Of a DNA stretch of 64,000 nt, positions 58,540-64,000 are shown piece by piece. Position 1 is the stretch's first letter. The number at the start of each line of letters is the position of its first letter. Source of the stretch: Perognathus longimembris pacificus (taxonomy: Eukaryota > Chordata > Mammalia > Rodentia > Heteromyidae); NCBI RefSeq assembly GCF_023159225.1, contig NC_063181.1:18688073-18752072 (forward strand), in the 5' to 3' direction. The notes under the pieces are model-generated. The model worked only from the letters and a program-made list of their open reading frames with translations. It was not told the DNA's origin and did no database searches. A program made the translations under genes and the position numbers.

Positions 58540-59890
58540 ATTAAAAACAACTATTGACTTGAATATATTATTAATATATTATTATTGCCAGGATTTTCTC
58601 TTCTCACTGGTTGAAGCTGAATAAGACCAAAAAAAGTCTTTTTATTGGCTACAAATAATTTCTATAACTATACTCAATTACTTTGGAGTACCTGAACTCA
58701 GTGCTGCAGAGATTTCTTTGGTTAAGATGGTAGGCATTCTGAAATTATGCTCAAAAGAACATGACAAGTTAAAATAACAATCCACTTGAAACACTTAAGT
58801 CCACTACTAAAGCTAAAGCAATATGTCAGAGTAAAATGAAACCACACAAAAACCAACCCAAAACTTCTGAAGAATGCTTCCTCCCAAATATTTCACTTTG
58901 GCAAATTGATTATTTTTAGCTAAAAATATTCAAAAATGTAGCTATGAGAATGACATCCCCATCATTTTTTTTTTCTGAAAACAGGAGGGAAATACTCTCC
59001 TATGAAACATGCTCCCAATGTTCCATAAGAAAACAAAAACCCAAAACAGTCTTCAGGTGGAAGCTCTACCATCTTCTTAATATAATTCTTACCTTTTAAC
59101 TACATCACATAGTTTTGTTCCTTCTCCACACTAACCTTTTATCATTTAGTTAGTATAAAAGCATAAAGGTTTTGTCACTTCTTTTGTTCAAATTCTTATG
59201 AGGGCTACCATGTCATGTAAAAGTAACTTTAAGTTTGCATATTTTATACCCTTCCCATCAGTGCTGTATGGAAATAGTAGCAATTGTTTTAGTTTGTTAC
59301 TGTTAAGTACCAGGTGACATGACAATCTCAACCCCTCTCTCCCTTCTCAAGTCCATCCCAGACTGTGGAAAGTGACAGGCTTCAATAGGAAAATCTTTTT
59401 GTCTGGCGCTTGACTGAAAGAGTACCAATGTGACAGACCTCTCTTGCAGTCAAAAACACAAACTATGAGGGAGCCTTATACATCACATTGCCATGTAGCC
59501 TCTCCACCTGCATACCTAATATCATTCCAAAATTCACACTTTAAAAACTCAGTTGTTAATATGTGTACTCTCTAAATTGCCGAAGAGTAATCTTTGTCTA
59601 TTCTTTCTTTCACACACCATCCGTCTAAAAATCTTGAAAGCATTCCATTAACAATATAGAGAGAGTCTGAACTTTTTACTTTTATTCACTTCTACTGTGG
59701 TAACTTGACTACAGCCACGCTCATTGTAGATCTTCACTTGGGAGTTTCAGCTAATGATAGAGCAACTTCTCTGGTTCGTTTACAGTTGCCTCCTTGCAAG
59801 TTATGCTCCATATGTCAGCCTATGTCCATGTTTAACAGTAGAACTCTTGCTACAGTAAACTTTTGCTACTAGCTTCTTTTTTAAAAATTA
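58540..59890. other. Non-coding stretch, nothing identified
   Basis: No gene or clear repeat. Confidence 0.5.
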
Positions 59891-59899
59891 ATCAGTTCC

Positions 59900-60095
59900 C
59901 TATTTCAGTCCTTTTCTTACCTTAAAAGGCCTTCCATGTTTTGACTACTTGCTCCTCAACTTGCCTTGTCTCCTGATCCTTTTCTCTCTCACTGGACTCC
60001 TGCCACACAGGCCCATCTTCTGTCTCAAAGCCATGCCAAGCACCCTGTGGCTTCAGAGCACTTGTCTGCCATGCTGTTTTTTGAATGCAGTTATC
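59900..60095 (+). mobile_element. L2-like LINE fragment
   Basis: AAAAGGCCTTCCATGTTTTG, CTTGTCTCCTGATCCTTTTC and CTCACTGGACTCCTGCCACA follow an L2 ORF2 pattern. Confidence 0.5.
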
Positions 60096-60902
60096 TTATG
60101 TTACGATCATGCTTCTTAGTGAGCAATCACTGAACAGCAGGAGCAGTCCAAATACCATTCTAAAGAGTTTTAGTGAATCTGGGTAAGATGTACTGATCCT
60201 ACTTGGGTACTTATATCTGCCTCCTACTTTTGCACAGTCATGGACCTCTTGCTGAACTTAGATGGACAGACTCATAAATCTCAGAGTCAACTGGCTATTG
60301 GCTGATGTAGTATGGCCTCAGCTGGAATAACTGGGGCTACCTCCTCATTCATCCTCCAGCCAGCCCCGGCGTATCTTCATGTTTGTGGCCAAGAAAGAAG
60401 AGTAGTGAACTTGTGACAGGCTTCTTCTTTAGCCTCAACTTTACACATGTTACTGGCCAATGAAGTGACAGAGCCAATTCAGGTTTAATGGCTGGGAAAA
60501 TAGAACTTACCTCCTATTAAAGATACTGCACATTTCTATGGTAAATGGCCTGGATAAAGAATAGATGAAGAATAAGTCCGACAACGCAGTCAATTAAGTA
60601 CAGCATTATATCAAATCTTTTCCTGACCATGCAATATAAATTGACAGAATCTGACTAATATTATTTATCACTTTTATCCAGCTTTGTGTTTTTATCCATG
60701 TCAGGCCAATATATATGTTTAATGTAAGAAACACAACCACTAGGAGATATGTATTGCACAGAGTTCCATGACTGTAGAGGACGGTTACTCAAGACATAAA
60801 CCCATAGAACAGAATATTAGGAAGAACAGCTTTGAATTTTGTGGAAGATAAGGTCATAGTGCACAAATGGAATTTCTTCTTTCTCATGTAAGACTTCTTG
60901 GT

Positions 60903-61160
60903 GTTTTGTTTTGTTTTTTTCCTTTGTCGGTTGTGGGGCTTGAACTCTGGGCCTGGGTACTGTTCCTGAACTTCTTTTGCTCAAGGTGAGCACTCTACCA
61001 CTTGAGCCATAGGACCATGTCTGGCTTTTTTGAGGAGTTTATTGGAGATGAGAGTCTCACAGAGGTTTCTGGCCAGGCTGATTTTGAACTACAACCCTCA
61101 GTTCTCAGCCTCCTGAGTAGCTAGGATTATAAGTATGAGCCATTGTTTCCTGACTAATTT
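60903..61160 (-). mobile_element. 7SL/B1-headed composite SINE, full length
   Basis: Antisense: poly-T, ID-like half (GGGGCTTGAACTCTGGGCCT), then TCTCAGCCTCCTGAGTAGCT and GGATTATAAGTATGAGCCA. Confidence 0.8.
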
Positions 61161-61904
61161 TGCTTTATAAAGTCTTTTGACAGATGGAATCAGGCCTAAT
61201 CAGATTACCTAGAATAACATAACTTTGTCAAGTTCTCTATATTTTAATCTGTTTAGAAACATCTAGAATTGATAACTGAGTCAACGATTAGGGCCCTAGC
61301 CAAATCGATACCTAAAACCAATCATTCAATGACATGTTTAATTTTGTGTATTATTAATCTTTTCCCTCCATGTGGAAGGGAAATCTAGAGGAGTTGTGAG
61401 AGAGAGGGGATTTTCCGTGTTTTCTCTCTGTTCTAGGTCTTTGAATAGTGATGGAGCAAGTCAGCCCACAAGAAATATCTGTAAAACTCTACATAGTTGA
61501 GTTTGTAAGTAATATATTTAAACTGGTATTTCTTCATAAAATTAGCCCTACATCCTCTCTTGATCTTCTACCATGGGACAGGAAGCAACCTAATGCATTT
61601 TTCCCTCTACTTCTACCCAGCTATGTTCCTATTTTATTGGTGGCATAGTTTGTGTTGAATAAATGTGATGAAAGGTTTCAACTTTCCTCCTAGTGTGATG
61701 CTAAACACTTGCTTATTATATGTGCCATATATGTTCAAGTATTTCCCTTCCAGACTTAAATTTTTCAGCATGGTTAACATGTTAAATGGTTGCTGAATTT
61801 TATTTAAAACAAACACAATTCTCCCTATAGCTGTAACAAACCACTTGTTCTTTCATAGTTCTGTGTTCTCTGTTAACCTTAATCCTTTTTATTTTGTGAT
61901 AAAA

Positions 61905-62175
61905 GACTTTGAACTAGGGTCTCATTCTTGCTATACTTTCTATGTGCACTGCCACTTAAACCAGTCCTTTTTTTTTTTTTTTTTTTTTTTGCTTTAATTA
62001 TTTTTGGAGGGTCTCCCATTTTTGGCCTTCTCTGGATGTAGATTGCTTTACCCCTGCCTATATTGCCTGTGAAGCTGAAATTACAGATCTGACCCATCAT
62101 ACCCAGCTTAAATTTTTGAGGTCCAGGATGAGAGAAGAGTCTCACTAAACTTTTGCATTGGCTAGCCTCAAACTT
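61905..62175 (-). mobile_element. Old SINE relic with poly-T
   Basis: ACTTTGAACTAGGGTCTCAT, ATTACAGATCTGACCCATCA and TTGGCTAGCCTCAAACTTTA, antisense. A run of >20 T lies at 61969-61990. Confidence 0.5.
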
Positions 62176-62179
62176 TAAT

Positions 62180-63240
62180 CCAAATGTCTTTAATCTCTAA
62201 ATAGATGTTAATTCTTTTTTTGTTACTCCTTTTTCATAGAATGTTTTACTCCCTGTTCCCATGTCTCTTCAGTACTTTTTAGTTTAGAACCAGAACTGGA
62301 AAACTTATTTCTTTATTAGAATTATACATTCACTATTCCATCTACCTCTCCCTGCTTAGAACTTCATTTTATCCAAACATAAGCTTGAGGTTATCAGGCA
62401 GCCAGCCCCTGCCTTCTATTATAGCCATGACAGTTAGCAGGGGCTTCTTAGATGAATGCTTATTTAATCAATACTAGAAACTTACTCACCTGGCTTTATA
62501 ATCCACAGATTCATTCAATCCTGTAAAAAGAAATTGGTATGGGAGGAACTAGAGATGGAAAGTATATTAATTTCCAGTAGGTAGGTGCCTTAATTTCCAT
62601 GCAGTTTGCTTTGCATCATGATTAAGCCAGGAATTGGCACAGAAACCATTGCCTCACTCCTAGGTAGTTCCTGTTATTCTAACTAACCGCAGTGATTATG
62701 TTTGAAGTCTGTCTCATATTGTTGTGCCTCTGTTGATATTTAATAAAACTCAGAAAACAGCTTGCAAAAAGCAGTGCTCATTCCTGCTGAGAAAAAAAAA
62801 AGGGAGAGCGAGAGAAACAAGTGAATCCTCTGCTAAGCAATTTCAAATGTTTCTGCTGTAACCTTAATAGTGTAATTTTAACTTCTTGGCACTCGGCGAG
62901 GTCAACATTGGTATACTTTGTACTTACGCATTACACTGGAAAATTGGATCCTAAAGTAAAGTGGAGTTTCCTTTTCTCAAAAGTTGTCTAGCCAAGATAT
63001 ACAATCTATGAACAAGAATACTTTGGTGAGAATGCTGGTCAAATACACCTGGATAATAACTTGTTTTCTCAGGTCCTAAAACACTCAGAGTTTACTTCTT
63101 TTAGGTTCTAATTTATATGAAGCATTACTTTTATTACATACATAACCATGTTCTTTAAATTCCAGACTAGGGTATTTTATTTTACTGTAGCATTTTAGGA
63201 CCCTAGAAAATACCATTGAAAGCTAATATTTCTTGAATGA
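62180..63240. other. Non-coding stretch, nothing identified
   Basis: No gene or clear repeat. Confidence 0.5.
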
Positions 63241-63246
63241 ATAGAT

Positions 63247-63249
<3 letters not shown>

Positions 63250-63294
<45 letters not shown>
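63250..63294 (+). repeat. (TG)n microsatellite
   Basis: About 22 pure TG units. Confidence 0.95.
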
Positions 63295-63297
<3 letters not shown>

Positions 63298-63510
63298 TAT
63301 TGGGTAGAGATTGAATTTGGAGCCTGATAGTCTCTCTTTACTTTCTTATAGCTGGTGCTCTAACATTTGAGCCATGCTTCCAGTCCACCATTTTCCTGGT
63401 TAATTGGAGATAGTGTCTCACATACTGTTCTGTCTTGGTTGACTTTACACCTCGATCCCCTCGGTCTCAGCTTCTGGGATATTTAAATCTGTCTAGAAAC
63501 TATAGTGTTG
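63295..63510 (-). mobile_element. Composite SINE relic
   Basis: GAGATTGAATTTGGAGCCTG, CATTTGAGCCATGCTTCCAG and CTCGGTCTCAGCTTCTGGGA, antisense and diverged. Confidence 0.55.
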
Positions 63511-63543
63511 GTTATCATGCCTATCTATGAATAAGCTTATTTT

Positions 63544-63592
<49 letters not shown>
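63544..63592 (+). repeat. (CTAT)n / (GATA)n microsatellite
   Basis: About twelve pure CTAT units. Confidence 0.95.
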
Positions 63593-63600
63593 TGGGGAAG

Positions 63601-63690
63601 GGTAATGGTGGTTTATGCCTGTAATTCTGGCTATTTAAGAGGCTGAGATAATCAAAATCCAGGCCTCAAGCACCTCAATCGTTGGGCTGG
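63601..63690 (+). mobile_element. 7SL/B1-type SINE fragment
   Basis: GGTGGTTTATGCCTGTAATT and TTTAAGAGGCTGAGATAATC, the head region only. Confidence 0.6.
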
Positions 63691-64000
63691 AGTTCTTGGT
63701 GCTGGCCAGCTAAGCCTTGTGTGGCCCCACAAGCCCTTCCAATATTGAATTCTGTAAAACACTGTAAATGGAGAAAAGTATTATTTGCAAAGCAAGATTG
63801 ACACATATTGAAACTTTTCTATATAGAAATTTCCTCATCTTTGTCTTCAAAATTTTAGGCTTTGAATTCTATATTTGAATTTTGCTGCTATGTTGGATTT
63901 TTTTTATTGTGATGTTAGAGAAGTAGAGCTATGCGTGCTCCATTTACTGTACTATAATGAATGAGAGTATATATACTGCATTTATTTATTTCATAATGAA

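Noticed and set aside
63544..63592. Regular short repeats that might suggest an array such as CRISPR.
   Set aside because: It is a simple tetranucleotide microsatellite without spacers, in a mammalian genome.

Overview
This is nuclear DNA from a mammal, very probably a geomyoid rodent (kangaroo rats, pocket mice, pocket gophers). The evidence is one intron-bearing, highly conserved vertebrate gene with a CpG-island promoter, set in dense SINE, LINE, LTR and microsatellite sequence. The commonest young repeat is a ~200-bp tRNA/ID-type SINE with a long unique 3' half, together with a 7SL/B1-like composite SINE. Both resemble families I know from Geomyoidea. The assignment rests on pattern memory, not on a search.

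The only intact gene is SPCS3 on the + strand, encoding signal peptidase complex subunit 3. It has five coding exons at 4754-4896, 6325-6398, 8276-8352, 10714-10829 and 11895-12027. They join in phase to a 180-residue protein, the usual mammalian length. Intron 2 is not GT-AG. It starts ATATCCTT, ends TTCAC and carries a TTCCTTAAT branch site, so it is a minor-spliceosome (U12-type) AT-AC intron. A CpG island with NF-Y, ETS and GC-box motifs covers exon 1. The 3'UTR continues from 12028, with candidate poly(A) signals at 13357 and 16131.

The other ~48 kb (about 16.2-64 kb) holds no gene I can support. It consists of SINEs, several LINE-1 3' ends, including three insertions with recognisable target-site duplications of which one is a twin-priming inversion, old MIR and L2 relics, simple repeats and unassigned AT-rich sequence. 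Notable structures are a ~230-bp pure GGA tract at 21.9 kb and an AT-rich foldback at 20.5 kb.

The most unusual object is a short class II (betaretrovirus-like) endogenous retrovirus on the minus strand at 25467-28498. In its own 5'-to-3' order it has an LTR, a tRNA-Lys-type primer site, the start of gag, a piece of the host gene CBX3 (HP1-gamma chromodomain plus hinge, intronless, same orientation), the end of integrase, a transmembrane-envelope remnant, a polypurine tract and an LTR. The CBX3 piece replaces most of gag, all of pro and most of pol, and it joins retroviral sequence directly on both sides with no poly(A). This is the architecture of a host-gene-transducing retrovirus, preserved as a broken fossil.
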